DNA from: Verrucomicrobia bacterium UBA1200
GTDB taxonomy: Bacteria > Verrucomicrobiota > Kiritimatiellia > RFP12 > UBA1067
Length of the DNA: 40,407 nucleotides
NCBI GenBank assembly: GCA_002309765.1
Contig: DBXY01000039.1
Coordinates: 93,052 to 133,458, forward strand
Reading direction: 5' to 3'
Shown here: in pieces, positions 24,063 through 33,225 of the stretch
Layout: each line of letters begins with the position of its first letter
Position numbering within the stretch: position 1 is the stretch's first letter
Made by a program: the position numbers and the translations under genes
The notes under the pieces: generated by a model
Told to the model about the DNA's origin: nothing
The model's database searches: none
What the model saw: only the letters and a program-made list of their open reading frames with translations

Positions 24063-25345
24063 TAGTTGTGTTTCGAAGATGCAGTAAACCGGCTGGCGGC
24101 TTCTTGCGCGGCGGCGATAATTTCCCTTTCATGTTCCACCCGGCGGTGCCGCATCAGAACGCGTCCGTCGCAAATCACCGTGTCAACGCACGAGGTGTCG
24201 CAAGAATAGACCACATTGGCCGCCAAATTGTATTCCGGGCACATTTGTACTGCGGAATTGTCCAGCAGCAGCGCGTCTCCGACATAACCTTCGGCAATGA
24301 CGCCGCCTTTAATTCCGAAGGCGGCGGCGGCATCCGCCGTGGCCATGCGCCAAACGTCCGCCGCCGGGGCGCATGACGGGTCGCCGCTTTCAAGCTTGGC
24401 GGACAATGCCGCGAGTTTCATTTCGTCGAACATGGAGAGATTGTTGTTGGAGGCGTTGCCGTCCGTTCCCAGAATAACCCGGCAGCCGCCAAGTTCCTTA
24501 ACCTTGCGGTAATGGAATTGCCCGGAACACAGTTTGTAGTTGGAACAGGGGTTGTGGACGATGGTGGCGCCGCTTTCGCGGATAAGTTTGATGTCATTAT
24601 CGTCCAGATGCACCCCGTGCGCCAGAATGGCATTGCGGTTCAAAATTCCGCACCGGTCTAAAAGCGCGATTGGCGAGCATCCGTTGGCCGCAATGCAGTC
24701 GGATACTTCTTTGGCGGTTTCGGAAGCGTGGATGTGCACTATTGCGCAATCACGCGCTGCCTGCTCGGATACCCATTCGAGCGATTTCGGTGACACCGTG
24801 TAAACGGCGTGCGGGGCGTAGGTAAGACGGAGTCGTCCGGAGTTGCCGCAGGCGGCCAACGCCGCTTCGGTTTGTTTGGCGTTTTCGAGCATATCGGTTC
24901 GCAGTTTGCCGTCGTTGCCATCGGTAAAAATTCTGCCGATAGCCGCCCGCACACCCATTTCGTTCGCCGCCTTTACCGTGGCCGGAGCCATCCAGTACAT
25001 ATCGTTGAAAAACACGGTTCCGGTATGGAGCATTTCAATAATCGCCAGTCTGGTGCCGTGGTAAACCAGATCGGGATCCAGTTTCGCTTCGGCTGGCCAA
25101 ATGCAGTCGTTGAGCCAACTGAACAGCTCCATGTCATCCGCATAGCCGCGCAGCAGGGTCATGGCGGCGTGGGTGTGGCCGTTGTAAAACGCGGGAGCCA
25201 GAACCATGCCTCTGGCGTCAATGGTTGGGATGCCGCCGGAGCAGGTTATGCCAGGCGCGATGGTTTTAAAAATCCCGTTTACAATCAGTGCGTCGGTTAA
25301 CGTTCCGTTGAGTTTCGCGTTTCTGATAAGCAGTGAGTGTGACAT
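24059..25345 (-). CDS. Amidohydrolase, MtaD/TrzN-like (5-methylthioadenosine/S-adenosylhomocysteine deaminase type)
   Basis: A 428-residue metal-dependent deaminase-type enzyme. The metal ligands are H57 and H59 in NGHTHAAM, then VHIHASE, ILAHGVHL and VILGTDGNASNNNLSMFDEM. This order is typical of the MtaD/chlorohydrolase (TRZ/ATZ) branch, which acts on adenosine derivatives or guanine-like rings. A small beta domain is formed by the two ends (LIRNAKLNG; VVYSCDTSCVDTVICDGRVLMRHRR). The frame is open upstream to 25489 inside the preceding gene, but the family start MSHSLLIRNAKL corresponds to ATG 25345, only 2 bases after that gene's TAA. The SD is weak, so translational coupling is likely. 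It ends overlapping the convergent EF-hand gene by 4 bases. Substrate is not certain. Confidence 0.9.
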   Translation of the reverse strand: MSHSLLIRNAKLNGTLTDALIVNGIFKTIAPGITCSGGIPTIDARGMVLAPAFYNGHTHAAMTLLRGYADDMELFSWLNDCIWPAEAKLDPDLVYHGTRLAIIEMLHTGTVFFNDMYWMAPATVKAANEMGVRAAIGRIFTDGNDGKLRTDMLENAKQTEAALAACGNSGRLRLTYAPHAVYTVSPKSLEWVSEQAARDCAIVHIHASETAKEVSDCIAANGCSPIALLDRCGILNRNAILAHGVHLDDNDIKLIRESGATIVHNPCSNYKLCSGQFHYRKVKELGGCRVILGTDGNASNNNLSMFDEMKLAALSAKLESGDPSCAPAADVWRMATADAAAAFGIKGGVIAEGYVGDALLLDNSAVQMCPEYNLAANVVYSCDTSCVDTVICDGRVLMRHRRVEHEREIIAAAQEAASRFTASSKHNY

Positions 25346-25347
25346 TT

Positions 25348-28300
25348 TTACTTTTTGGGTTTTAATGACAGATTGGCCCAAGCGCTCCAGTCGCCGGTGC
25401 TGTCGTCCGAACGACCGGCGTCGGAACAGATGACCAGTCGAATGTGTTGCCCCTTCCACGGCGAAAGGTCGGCGGACAAAGGATACCACTTGTGTTCGGT
25501 AACCAGTTGTTCCGCCACTTTTTTGCGCGTTCCGTCGGCAGTTTCAACCAAAACTTGCGTTAAGATGCCGTCACCCAGATCACTGCCGTCTACTTTGCCG
25601 ACCAGGCAGGAGAATTCTAAGGGCGATTCCGGCAACTCGATCGCAAATTTCAAGAGGGTGTATCCGGTGCCTTTGAAGTAAGGCGGGTGGATGAAATAAC
25701 CGTAATGGGAAACTCCGCCGCAGGATCTGGCCGCGGCGTAGCCTTGCGCGCCGGAAGTTTGCGAATCGAGTTCCACCTCATCTTGGCCGCGGTATGCGTA
25801 GGCGGCGATAAAAGAATCGGGAAATTCCAGCGATTCGACCGCCGCATTTGTTACGGCCGTTGGCTGAATCTGCATTTCCGGGAACGTTGACCGCCGTATA
25901 GGGTCTTTCGGCCATAACCGGTAGGATACGGCATCTGCCACCGGAAACACGCGGGTATAACCGTTGGCGTGTTCGATTTTGGCAGGGCCAATGACTTCGC
26001 TTTGCATATTGAGCGCCACCGCGTTGGTGGCGGCGTATGGCAGCAGAATGTCTTTTGGTGCCGCCAAGCCCCAGGTTTTATAAACAATCACCTCTTCGGT
26101 TCCTGATTTTTCCGGCAACCGCACCATGATGCCGTCACACCCGCCTTCCGGGAACAACGCCAACTGCCCGCGCCCGTTGACATAGGTGTAGTCTTTGGAA
26201 ACCGCCAACTCCGCGCGGTGGCCGTTCCATTCGCCGCTGAACGCTCCGGCTTGGCCATCACCGCTACGGGCGTAGAATGAATTTGGCGGCAGCAATGTTT
26301 GGTGTCCGTTCCAAGTTACAGTGATGGCGTCGCGTTCGTTGCCGTTGGCGATTACGCCGGTTCCGTCGTTGTATTTTACGCAGAGTTGCGATCTCCGGAA
26401 ACAGCGGTTGGCGATGGCGGCAGTGGTGGGGTGCGGATTGCCGGACTGGTCGAGATAGCGTATAGACTCCACGTCGGCCTGCGTATAGTACGACGCGATA
26501 CCTTGCAGCAGGAAATAGCTTGGCAGTTCTGACAGCCCGCCGAGCAGGAAACCGGGGTGGCCGAACGCGGCGGTGGCGGCAAGAAAACGGTCGGCGGCGT
26601 TTTGGCTGGACTGTTTGTCCCGTTGTCCGGGCATGAACATATCCATATTGCCAATTCCGAAATTGCAGCACAACGGATGCATCCGCAACAAATCGAAATC
26701 CACCAACCACGGGCGGACTGAAATGTCGTACGATTGGTCTTGGGCGTAGTTGCCGTCGGTTAACCCGCAGTACATAAAGTGGCTGCCGCCTTCCGAATAG
26801 ACCGGTCCGTTCCAATTCTTTTTTTGCAACAGCATAATTTCGCCGAACGGGTAGAACACCCCGGCGAAGGTTCCGCCGCCCGGCACCCGCCAGTCATAGT
26901 CGGTGCGTTCCCACGGCGCAACGCAGGAGTGCACGTCGCAATATGCGGTGGTGAAATGGAATTTGTTTTGTATTACGGGCGTAAGCCGCTCGCAGTAGGC
27001 TACCGCGTAGGCCGGTTTCGGCGCGTAACACCGTTCCCAGGCGTGCTGCAGCTGGTTGTCGGGAGTGCGGGAGATGAGATCGTAGTTCCAATAGCCGTTT
27101 ACCGGCGCGAAATCGGTGAAGTTATTGTACGGGCCGCACAGGTAACCGAGTTCGTTTTGCAAAATGTCCACATATTTTTTTTCGCTGGCGTCACCGCCGC
27201 GCTTGGGCGCGGTGAAGGTCCGGAACGTGAAGCTCTCGTTGTTGTCACGCCAAAGATTTTCGTGGTCAACGATTGCCATATTGGCGATGCCCAACCGCTT
27301 GCGGTTGCGCCAAAACTCGGCGGAACGGTCGCGGTCGTACGCGGGATGGGAAACCCAGACATGGGTGCCGGTCTTGGATTTCCACGGCGATGGAGGGTTG
27401 GGGATGTTGGGCAGCACTTGGTCGAATTCCGGCGCGAAGGAATATACGAACCGTTCCGTGCAATCGTTGCGTTTACCGTCGGTTTTGGGCAGGTAACGAG
27501 TTCCGCCGTTGCTGGCAACTGTTCCGTCCAACCGCTGATTCGGAACCGTAAACGGTTTTGAGGCGTTGGACTGCGTCCAGTCCATGTGGTACATCGCGAA
27601 AAACGGGCTGCCGCCAATGGCGGTAGCCACCACGCAAGGACGGTTTGAGTGTCCGGGGAAATGGTAGGAATAGTACGGCACGGGAATTATTAGCGGTTGG
27701 TTTAGATTCAGCAGATGGCCGAATCTGATTTCCTCAACGTTGCCGCCGGTGCATTTCAGGTCTGCCGTCAGCGACTTTCCTTCCAAATGGAATTTCAGGA
27801 ATATTTCTCCCAACGTCTTGCCATGGTCTGCCAATGTGCCGCGGTAAATTACGGCCAGATTGTCGGTGGTGATTTCAACTTGTTCGTTTTCGGGGCGAAA
27901 GATTTTTTGGTGGTCGCCGTTCGGTGCGAAATAGATCCCGCCGTCCAATGCCATCGCATACCAACGCGAACCGTTCCAGCGGAAAAACATATCGTCCCAA
28001 TTGGCGGCTTTGGATGGCAGGGCGATTTCAAGTTTTCCGTCTTCGCCGTCCCGCACCAGATAATAGCGGCCGCTTTCGCCGCGGGCGATCCGGCAGATCG
28101 ATTGAGCCGGGTCGGGCGGGATTACCGTCAAGATGGAGTTGGGGAAGGGGAGTCGATCCGTACCGGTGTTAAGCCCGGATTGGATTTCGGGAAATAGTGC
28201 GAAAGCCCGTTGCGGACGGGGGGGGATCTTCAACGGATTGAATGTCTCGGTAAACACGGCCAGACTGTTGAAATATATGGTGCGGTCCTCGGTGTTTCGT

Positions 28301-28836
28301 CCGCCGGTGATGGAAAAGTAGCGGAACTCCGAACCTTTGGCCACCCGTGAAATCAGTTCAGGCGAAAGGCGCTTGTGACATAAGAACCACTCTTTAAAAC
28401 TCACTTTGGCTAATTGGACGGTGAAAGGTTTGCCGTCGGAATCCGCGAAGTGGGCGAATACCGACACCGGCGGAGTCTTGGGGTCGGGGGCGTAACTGTG
28501 GTTGTTGCCGTAAATCCAGCAGGATACGGCATCGAAATAGTTGGTGATTTTGACCGGTTCGGGCGGGGAAAGGCGGATAACCGGATTGGCGCCGGTAGCG
28601 TGGTGGACGATCTTTATCACTCCGTTTCCAAAGAGCAACACATCATCGGAGGTGGTCACAAGGGCGTCGGAATTGCTCGTTTCGATTTTCCATCCGGCGG
28701 AACTGGTCATTGGCAGCAACGGCGGATGGTCGTCCGCCGTGCGTTTGGCGATCACCATTTCATAAGGACGTTCACCGCCCCATACTGCTGCGGCAACGGT
28801 CGCCGCCATTACGGCCATCAAGGAAACTCCGCGCAT
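25348..28836 (-). CDS. Very large secreted glycosidase-like protein (GH101-like barrel suspected) with C-terminal carbohydrate-binding-like domain
   Basis: A 1162-residue exported protein (signal peptide SLMAVMAATVAAAVWGG). Residues about 30-480 look like beta-sandwich domains (GWKIETSNSDALVTT; LAVIYRGTLADHGKTLGEIFLKF). A TIM-barrel-like region follows, with YCDVHSC (D634, H636) and VYSEGGSHFMYCG (E682) placed as a catalytic pair would be, about 48 residues apart. Beyond it come beta-rich domains and a final sandwich (FSCLVGKVDGSDLGDGILTQ; WYPLSADLSPWKG) resembling an NPCBM-type carbohydrate-binding module. The layout recalls GH101 endo-alpha-N-acetylgalactosaminidases or DUF5696 proteins, but I cannot prove the family. 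It sits in the same gene run as an M60 mucin-type peptidase. GGAGA precedes the ATG, and the gap from the preceding gene is 3 bases. Confidence 0.65.
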   Translation of the reverse strand: MRGVSLMAVMAATVAAAVWGGERPYEMVIAKRTADDHPPLLPMTSSAGWKIETSNSDALVTTSDDVLLFGNGVIKIVHHATGANPVIRLSPPEPVKITNYFDAVSCWIYGNNHSYAPDPKTPPVSVFAHFADSDGKPFTVQLAKVSFKEWFLCHKRLSPELISRVAKGSEFRYFSITGGRNTEDRTIYFNSLAVFTETFNPLKIPPRPQRAFALFPEIQSGLNTGTDRLPFPNSILTVIPPDPAQSICRIARGESGRYYLVRDGEDGKLEIALPSKAANWDDMFFRWNGSRWYAMALDGGIYFAPNGDHQKIFRPENEQVEITTDNLAVIYRGTLADHGKTLGEIFLKFHLEGKSLTADLKCTGGNVEEIRFGHLLNLNQPLIIPVPYYSYHFPGHSNRPCVVATAIGGSPFFAMYHMDWTQSNASKPFTVPNQRLDGTVASNGGTRYLPKTDGKRNDCTERFVYSFAPEFDQVLPNIPNPPSPWKSKTGTHVWVSHPAYDRDRSAEFWRNRKRLGIANMAIVDHENLWRDNNESFTFRTFTAPKRGGDASEKKYVDILQNELGYLCGPYNNFTDFAPVNGYWNYDLISRTPDNQLQHAWERCYAPKPAYAVAYCERLTPVIQNKFHFTTAYCDVHSCVAPWERTDYDWRVPGGGTFAGVFYPFGEIMLLQKKNWNGPVYSEGGSHFMYCGLTDGNYAQDQSYDISVRPWLVDFDLLRMHPLCCNFGIGNMDMFMPGQRDKQSSQNAADRFLAATAAFGHPGFLLGGLSELPSYFLLQGIASYYTQADVESIRYLDQSGNPHPTTAAIANRCFRRSQLCVKYNDGTGVIANGNERDAITVTWNGHQTLLPPNSFYARSGDGQAGAFSGEWNGHRAELAVSKDYTYVNGRGQLALFPEGGCDGIMVRLPEKSGTEEVIVYKTWGLAAPKDILLPYAATNAVALNMQSEVIGPAKIEHANGYTRVFPVADAVSYRLWPKDPIRRSTFPEMQIQPTAVTNAAVESLEFPDSFIAAYAYRGQDEVELDSQTSGAQGYAAARSCGGVSHYGYFIHPPYFKGTGYTLLKFAIELPESPLEFSCLVGKVDGSDLGDGILTQVLVETADGTRKKVAEQLVTEHKWYPLSADLSPWKGQHIRLVICSDAGRSDDSTGDWSAWANLSLKPKK

Positions 28837-28839
28837 GTC

Positions 28840-29577
28840 TCAATCTCCAACTTTGTTTGCCTTGTTCTTGGTGGAAGTAAAATGCCATTCGCACGATATA
28901 AACCCGCTGGCGACGCCGGTGGCATGGCCGCAAAAGATGGCAGACTCAAGCCGGCGCAGGTCGGCGGATGGTGCGGACAGCGATAACAGATGCTCTACCC
29001 GGCCGTCGGCGCCGGTCTCAATCTCAAACCGCGCTGAACCGGAAGGGGATGCAAAATCACCGTTTTTAGGCAGGTCAAATGAGAATCCGGCACTTTCCAA
29101 ACCCGGTGAAAGGGTTATGTGCAGGGTCTCTTTGATTGGCGGCAGGCTTATGGTGGAATCGGCCGAAGGCAACAGTATCCCGCTGGATTGCGTCTGTAGC
29201 GGCGGAATCGGGGCAGGGTGCCACTCGACGGGATAATCGCTGCTGCGGGGCAGTTCCCAAGGGTCTGGTAGGGCGTTGCCGGTTTCGGAGAATTCGATGT
29301 CAAATGCGGTTCTGGTCTTTTGGTCGTCCGATGACCAAGAAGAGCGGATCCGGTGGAACGCCTGCGCGGCAAAAGTTTCGTCCAGCACCACGTAAGCGGC
29401 GCTGGGAGACGGGGGAACGGACGGAGTCCCCATAGGGTGACGGTCAAGCATTAGACCGAATGGCACTTGCGCCCAAAGCAATCCCAGCACCGTGGCACAG
29501 ATGCAGAGCGGCCACCAAAACTGGAGTCGTTTGCCGGCCGGGGGGAAGAGTTCTTTTAGTTGGGCGATATCATGCAT
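28840..29577 (-). CDS. TonB-like membrane-anchored protein
   Basis: A 245-residue protein with a single hydrophobic helix near the N-terminus (FWWPLCICATVLGLLWAQVPFGLML, about residues 20-44), then a proline/serine-rich spacer and a C-terminal domain. The last 70 residues (SARFEIETGADGRVEHLLSLSAPSADLRRLESAIFCG and FISCEWHFTSTK) follow the outline of a TonB C-terminal domain: strand, 'dGrV', helix, then a final strand. The proline-lysine run of classical TonB is missing and the match is weak. The position directly after ExbB and ExbD supports a TonB-type energy-transducing role. It lies 12 bases after exbD and 3 bases before the large glycosidase-like gene. Confidence 0.55.
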   Translation of the reverse strand: MHDIAQLKELFPPAGKRLQFWWPLCICATVLGLLWAQVPFGLMLDRHPMGTPSVPPSPSAAYVVLDETFAAQAFHRIRSSWSSDDQKTRTAFDIEFSETGNALPDPWELPRSSDYPVEWHPAPIPPLQTQSSGILLPSADSTISLPPIKETLHITLSPGLESAGFSFDLPKNGDFASPSGSARFEIETGADGRVEHLLSLSAPSADLRRLESAIFCGHATGVASGFISCEWHFTSTKNKANKVGD

Positions 29578-29589
29578 TCTTCACCGCCG

Positions 29590-30084
29590 TCATTCGGGCT
29601 TTACCGCAACGTTCACCCGTTCTACTCCCGCATCGCGGGCCAAATTGATTATAGAAACCACCTCGCCGTGAGGGACGCGTTTGTCCGCCATCAGCAACAG
29701 CACCCGCTCGTTTTGCGCGGTACGTTGGCGCAGCCGCTCCACCAAGGCATCCATTTGGTCGCGGTTTGAGGTGATGAAGCGGTCGTCATCGAAAAACACC
29801 AACGTGTCCGGGGCTCCCGCCTCGTTTTCGCCCGCCACGGGAATGAGCATGGCGATCAGCGATGCGGCGGCGCCCTCGCGAATCGGGCTATGCGGCAGGT
29901 CGAACAGCAGACCGGCGGTGGCGGTGGTTTTCCCATGCACCAAAACCAGCAGTACGGTCAGCACCACGACATTGATCCAAGGCACCGCCCACAACAGCAC
30001 CTGCGGCCACGCGCCGCCGAAACGGTAAATGTTCCGGTGTTTGCGGATCAGCTGGCTTGGGGTTTCCTGAAAAACTGATGACAT
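29590..30084 (-). CDS. exbD: ExbD/TolR-family biopolymer transport protein
   Basis: A 164-residue protein with one transmembrane helix (VLLWAVPWINVVVLTVLLVLVHG) and a periplasmic ExbD/TolR domain ending LLLMADKRVPHGEVVSIINLARDAGVERVNVAVKPE, the canonical 'aD+.v.yg.vv.....aG...v....' signature. The helix lacks the usual first-turn aspartate; an asparagine (WINVV) sits where ExbD/TolR have the proton-carrying Asp, so proton coupling could differ. The start is ATG 30084 (MSSVFQETPSQ), with AAGGA about 10 bases upstream; the frame extends further but overlaps exbB. A 14-base gap separates it from exbB. It should form the stator-like complex with ExbB and drive the TonB-like protein. Confidence 0.88.
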   Translation of the reverse strand: MSSVFQETPSQLIRKHRNIYRFGGAWPQVLLWAVPWINVVVLTVLLVLVHGKTTATAGLLFDLPHSPIREGAAASLIAMLIPVAGENEAGAPDTLVFFDDDRFITSNRDQMDALVERLRQRTAQNERVLLLMADKRVPHGEVVSIINLARDAGVERVNVAVKPE

Positions 30085-30098
30085 GGCGACTGTTTCCT

Positions 30099-30707
30099 TT
30101 AGCGTTCGGCGGGTTGATGGTGGGCCAAATAAGCCGCAATCTCCGAGCCGCAGGTTTCCATGTCCAAAACTATCCGTTCGATTTGGGCAATGAGGATCGA
30201 GTACATCGCGTGGCATTGCACGGCCACGACCAGGCCGGCGATGGTGCAGGAGAACGCTTGGGCCAAGCCGCCAGTGAGATCGGCGTTTTGGATTAGCGGA
30301 GTCTGGTTGTGCAGTATGTTGATTATTGAGACCATGGCCAGAAGCGTGCCAATTAATCCAAGCAGCGGAGCGACTTGGCAACACAGCAAAATCGTCGCCA
30401 AACGGCGTTCCATGCGCGAAAGCTCGCTGCGCTCGGTGTTCAGCACCGACTGGTTGATTACGTCCGCCGGGTCGGAACGGTGCCGCAACGCGGAGAGGAT
30501 TACGGCGGCAACCGGGCAATCGGTCTCTTCGCACAAAACCACTGCCTCTTCGGCCCGCGATTTCTCCAACAGGTTGTAAACGCCCTTCAGAAAATCGGCA
30601 TAGTCGATTTTGGCGCGGCGCAGTCTCAGCAAGCGGCCGAGAAACAGCACGAGCGTCGCCAAGCCCATGCAGACGATAACCCAAAACACCAAACTGCCGT
30701 GACCCAT
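30099..30707 (-). CDS. exbB: MotA/TolQ/ExbB proton channel family protein
   Basis: A 202-residue inner-membrane protein with three hydrophobic segments: VFWVIVCMGLATLVLFLG near the start, then ATILLCCQVAPLLGLIGTLLAMVSII, and GLAQAFSCTIAGLVVAVQCHAMYSIL. The pair APLLGLIGTLLAMVSIINI and ALxxTxxGLxVA is the ExbB/TolQ signature. The start is ATG 30707, which overlaps the TPR gene stop as TGATG and has GGGAG 8 bases upstream; a GTG at 30710 is a less likely alternative. It is the proton channel of an ExbBD/TolQR complex that powers outer-membrane transport or envelope maintenance. Neighbours are the TPR protein and ExbD. Confidence 0.9.
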   Translation of the reverse strand: MGHGSLVFWVIVCMGLATLVLFLGRLLRLRRAKIDYADFLKGVYNLLEKSRAEEAVVLCEETDCPVAAVILSALRHRSDPADVINQSVLNTERSELSRMERRLATILLCCQVAPLLGLIGTLLAMVSIINILHNQTPLIQNADLTGGLAQAFSCTIAGLVVAVQCHAMYSILIAQIERIVLDMETCGSEIAAYLAHHQPAER

Positions 30708-33202
30708 CACATGTCTCCCTTTTTGGCCTTGAGCCTTTCAATCCGCGCCCGCGCCTCCTCCGCGCCCGGAACGCCCAGGTTCATCAGACGCTGGAGTATT
30801 GAAACCGCCGGTTCGTATTTGTGCTGGCGTTCGTAAATTTCCGCCACGCTGAAAACGGCGCGGATTAAACAGCTGGTGGAGGCGTCGTTGAACCATGTCC
30901 CTTTGGCGCGTTCCTCCTGGTAAAACACCACCACGCCGGAATAGTAGCGGTCGATGGCATCGTCGTAGCGTTTTAATTTTTCCAGACATCGCCCGATTTT
31001 GAAATTGATTTGCATCAGCATGGCGGGGGTGTTGCCGCCGAGTTTTATCCGATGCTGATAAGCGGAGATCGCATCCTCGTAGCGGGTGTTGTTGTCCGCC
31101 CCCATAATGTAAAGACAGTCGCCTTTGCGCAGCCATGCGGCGGCGCACCATTCGCCGTCCGGCGAGAGATTCATCACCCGGTCCAAAATCACCACCGCCT
31201 CTTCGAAACGTGCCATTTCCATCAGCGCGTCCGCTTGGAGCAGCGACGCCTCCGGAATCCGTTGGCTTTGCGGGAACTGACGCACCAGCGTGGAAACGGT
31301 CTCGACGCATTCGGAAAACTCGTTGCCGAAAAACGCGGCGCGGGCGGCCCAGAGCAACGCCGCATCGGCCCAACGCTCTTCCGGCCAACGGCGGAAATAG
31401 CTGGAGAAGGCGTTAAATGCCTCTTTGTACTGCGCTTGGTTGAAGTCGAATTTCCCCAGCCAGAGTGTCATATCCGCCAAACGCGGAGACTCGGGGAAGT
31501 CGGCGATGAAAGCCGACGCGGCGGCCCGGGCGTCCTTGTCGCGTCCCACGCCGTAAAGACAGAGCGTGAGCATGTACCGCGCCTCATCGCGATGGTTGGG
31601 ATCGTTCTCGGCGATGGCGGCAAAATCCTGCATCGCGTCTTGAAACCGGTATGAACGGTAATGGGCCTTGCCGCGGCCTAGAAAGGCTGACATCCGGATT
31701 TCCTTGTCCTGATAGCCGGCGAGGATGGCGGAAAAAGTTTGTATGGATTCTTTATACTGTCCGGCTTCGGATTGCAGCGCGGCCAAACGCAGCATCGCCT
31801 GCGGGGCCAGCGGATGGTCGGGGTGTTGTCGCGCCACTTCGAGGTAACCCTGTTCGGCGTTTTCACGCCGTCCCGCGCGCTCAAGGGCGTCGGCGCATTG
31901 GAACAGCGCCCGGATGGCCAGTTCGTGCTTTGGGTAAGTGTCGACGATCTTTCGGTAGGTTTGCGCGGCGTCGGCATACTGTTTCCCGGCATTCTGGGCG
32001 TCTCCGGCCTTGAACAGACACTCCACTTTCGCCTGGTCATTGGTGGCTACTTTCATCGCGGCCAGAAAATCGGCAGCCGCCTCTTGGTGCCGTCCCAACT
32101 CCAGCCGTGCCCAACCCCGGCCTTGCAGCACCCGGTAGTCGTTCTCCGCCGCGTTGGGGTAGGTCTCCAGCAAAATGCGGTAAATCGATTCGGCGTGTAC
32201 GGGATGCCCGGACATCAGCAGGGTGTCGGCAAGTTTTTGCAACGCGGCGCGGGAATCGTCGGCGTCGGGATATTCGCGAACCAACTGTTTTACCAACGCC
32301 ATGCCTTCAGACATATTGTCCGGCAGCGTCGCCAGCAGGTCTCCGAGCCGGAATCCGGACAACCGTTTGGTTTCTGCTTGGGTGGAACGTTCGTAGGCGG
32401 ATCGCGCAAAGGCGACGGCGTCATTGGTTTTCCCGGCGTCCCAATTGATCGCGCTCAATTCCAGCGCGGCTTGGACGGCAGCCGGTTCTTCGACGTCGTT
32501 GCGTTGCGTTAACTGGGTGAAGATTGCCGTGGCATCGGAAGTCTTGCCTTGCTTGTGCAGGATTCGGGCCCGGAGCAATGCGCCGTCGTCGGAAGCCGCG
32601 GTGCGGCAGGGGAGTTCCGACTGGATACGCAACACCTCCAGCGCCGCATCGTCACGCCCGGCGTTGGCCAGCGAAGTCGCCCATTCGAGGGCATTGGCGG
32701 CGCGGCTCACCGCGTTGGTGGACCGCTGGTCGAGCGCGGAAAAAATCACCCACGCCGCTTCATTCTTGCCATCGTGCAGACGGGCGCGGGCGGCGATGCG
32801 GAGCAGGTCGTCGGACAAAACGCCGCCGGGAATTCCGGAGGCGCGTTCAGCCAATTCCGCCGCTTTTTGGTTCTCCCCGGTTTCCAGCAGCGCCAGCGCG
32901 TACCAGTAGGAAATACTAGATTGGACGGCGGGATCGTCAGCGGTTTCCGCCAAACGGGGAGCGGCGAGGTTGGACAGTTCGTCGAATTTCCGTTGTCCGG
33001 CCAGAGCCTCCAGCAACAATATCAGCGCGGCGTCACGCGATTGCGCGGTGTCGCCGGACCCCAGTTCGGTCTTGGCGTGACGTTCCGCCACGGCGTAAAG
33101 ACGGTCTTGCAGCGCGGTCCGGGCGACAGAAAGGTTGTCGCCTTGCGCAAACCGCACAACCATAACGGCGGCGATAATAATAAAACCGAGCGATTTCTGC
33201 AT
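30707..33202 (-). CDS. Exported TPR-repeat protein (YbgF/BamD-like repeats)
   Basis: An 831-residue protein with an N-terminal signal peptide (SLGFIIIAAVMVVRFAQG) and tetratricopeptide-type helix pairs along nearly its whole length. Examples are AESIYRILLETYPNAAENDYRVLQGRGWARLELGRHQEAAADFLAAM, AQTYRKIVDTYPKHELAIRALFQCADALERAGRRENAEQGYLEVARQHPDHPLAPQAML, and AFNAFSSYFRRWPEERWADAALLWAARAAFF. It is probably periplasmic and serves as a protein-binding scaffold. TPR proteins next to ExbB/ExbD (or TolQ/TolR) are common in PVC and delta-type bacteria, where they are thought to work with the stator complex, as YbgF does with Tol-Pal. It overlaps exbB by one base and starts 23 bases after yejE. No enzymatic motif is seen. 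Confidence 0.88.
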   Translation of the reverse strand: MQKSLGFIIIAAVMVVRFAQGDNLSVARTALQDRLYAVAERHAKTELGSGDTAQSRDAALILLLEALAGQRKFDELSNLAAPRLAETADDPAVQSSISYWYALALLETGENQKAAELAERASGIPGGVLSDDLLRIAARARLHDGKNEAAWVIFSALDQRSTNAVSRAANALEWATSLANAGRDDAALEVLRIQSELPCRTAASDDGALLRARILHKQGKTSDATAIFTQLTQRNDVEEPAAVQAALELSAINWDAGKTNDAVAFARSAYERSTQAETKRLSGFRLGDLLATLPDNMSEGMALVKQLVREYPDADDSRAALQKLADTLLMSGHPVHAESIYRILLETYPNAAENDYRVLQGRGWARLELGRHQEAAADFLAAMKVATNDQAKVECLFKAGDAQNAGKQYADAAQTYRKIVDTYPKHELAIRALFQCADALERAGRRENAEQGYLEVARQHPDHPLAPQAMLRLAALQSEAGQYKESIQTFSAILAGYQDKEIRMSAFLGRGKAHYRSYRFQDAMQDFAAIAENDPNHRDEARYMLTLCLYGVGRDKDARAAASAFIADFPESPRLADMTLWLGKFDFNQAQYKEAFNAFSSYFRRWPEERWADAALLWAARAAFFGNEFSECVETVSTLVRQFPQSQRIPEASLLQADALMEMARFEEAVVILDRVMNLSPDGEWCAAAWLRKGDCLYIMGADNNTRYEDAISAYQHRIKLGGNTPAMLMQINFKIGRCLEKLKRYDDAIDRYYSGVVVFYQEERAKGTWFNDASTSCLIRAVFSVAEIYERQHKYEPAVSILQRLMNLGVPGAEEARARIERLKAKKGDM

Positions 33203-33225
33203 TATGGTTTTTGTGCCTGTCCGGG

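Noticed and set aside
25346..25489. Upstream extension of the amidohydrolase frame to 25489
   Set aside because: It lies inside the end of the upstream gene and adds 48 residues without family similarity.
30085..30741. Upstream extension of the exbD frame to 30741
   Set aside because: It overlaps exbB entirely, and the extension reads as arginine-rich shadow sequence; the ExbD fold starts at ATG 30084.
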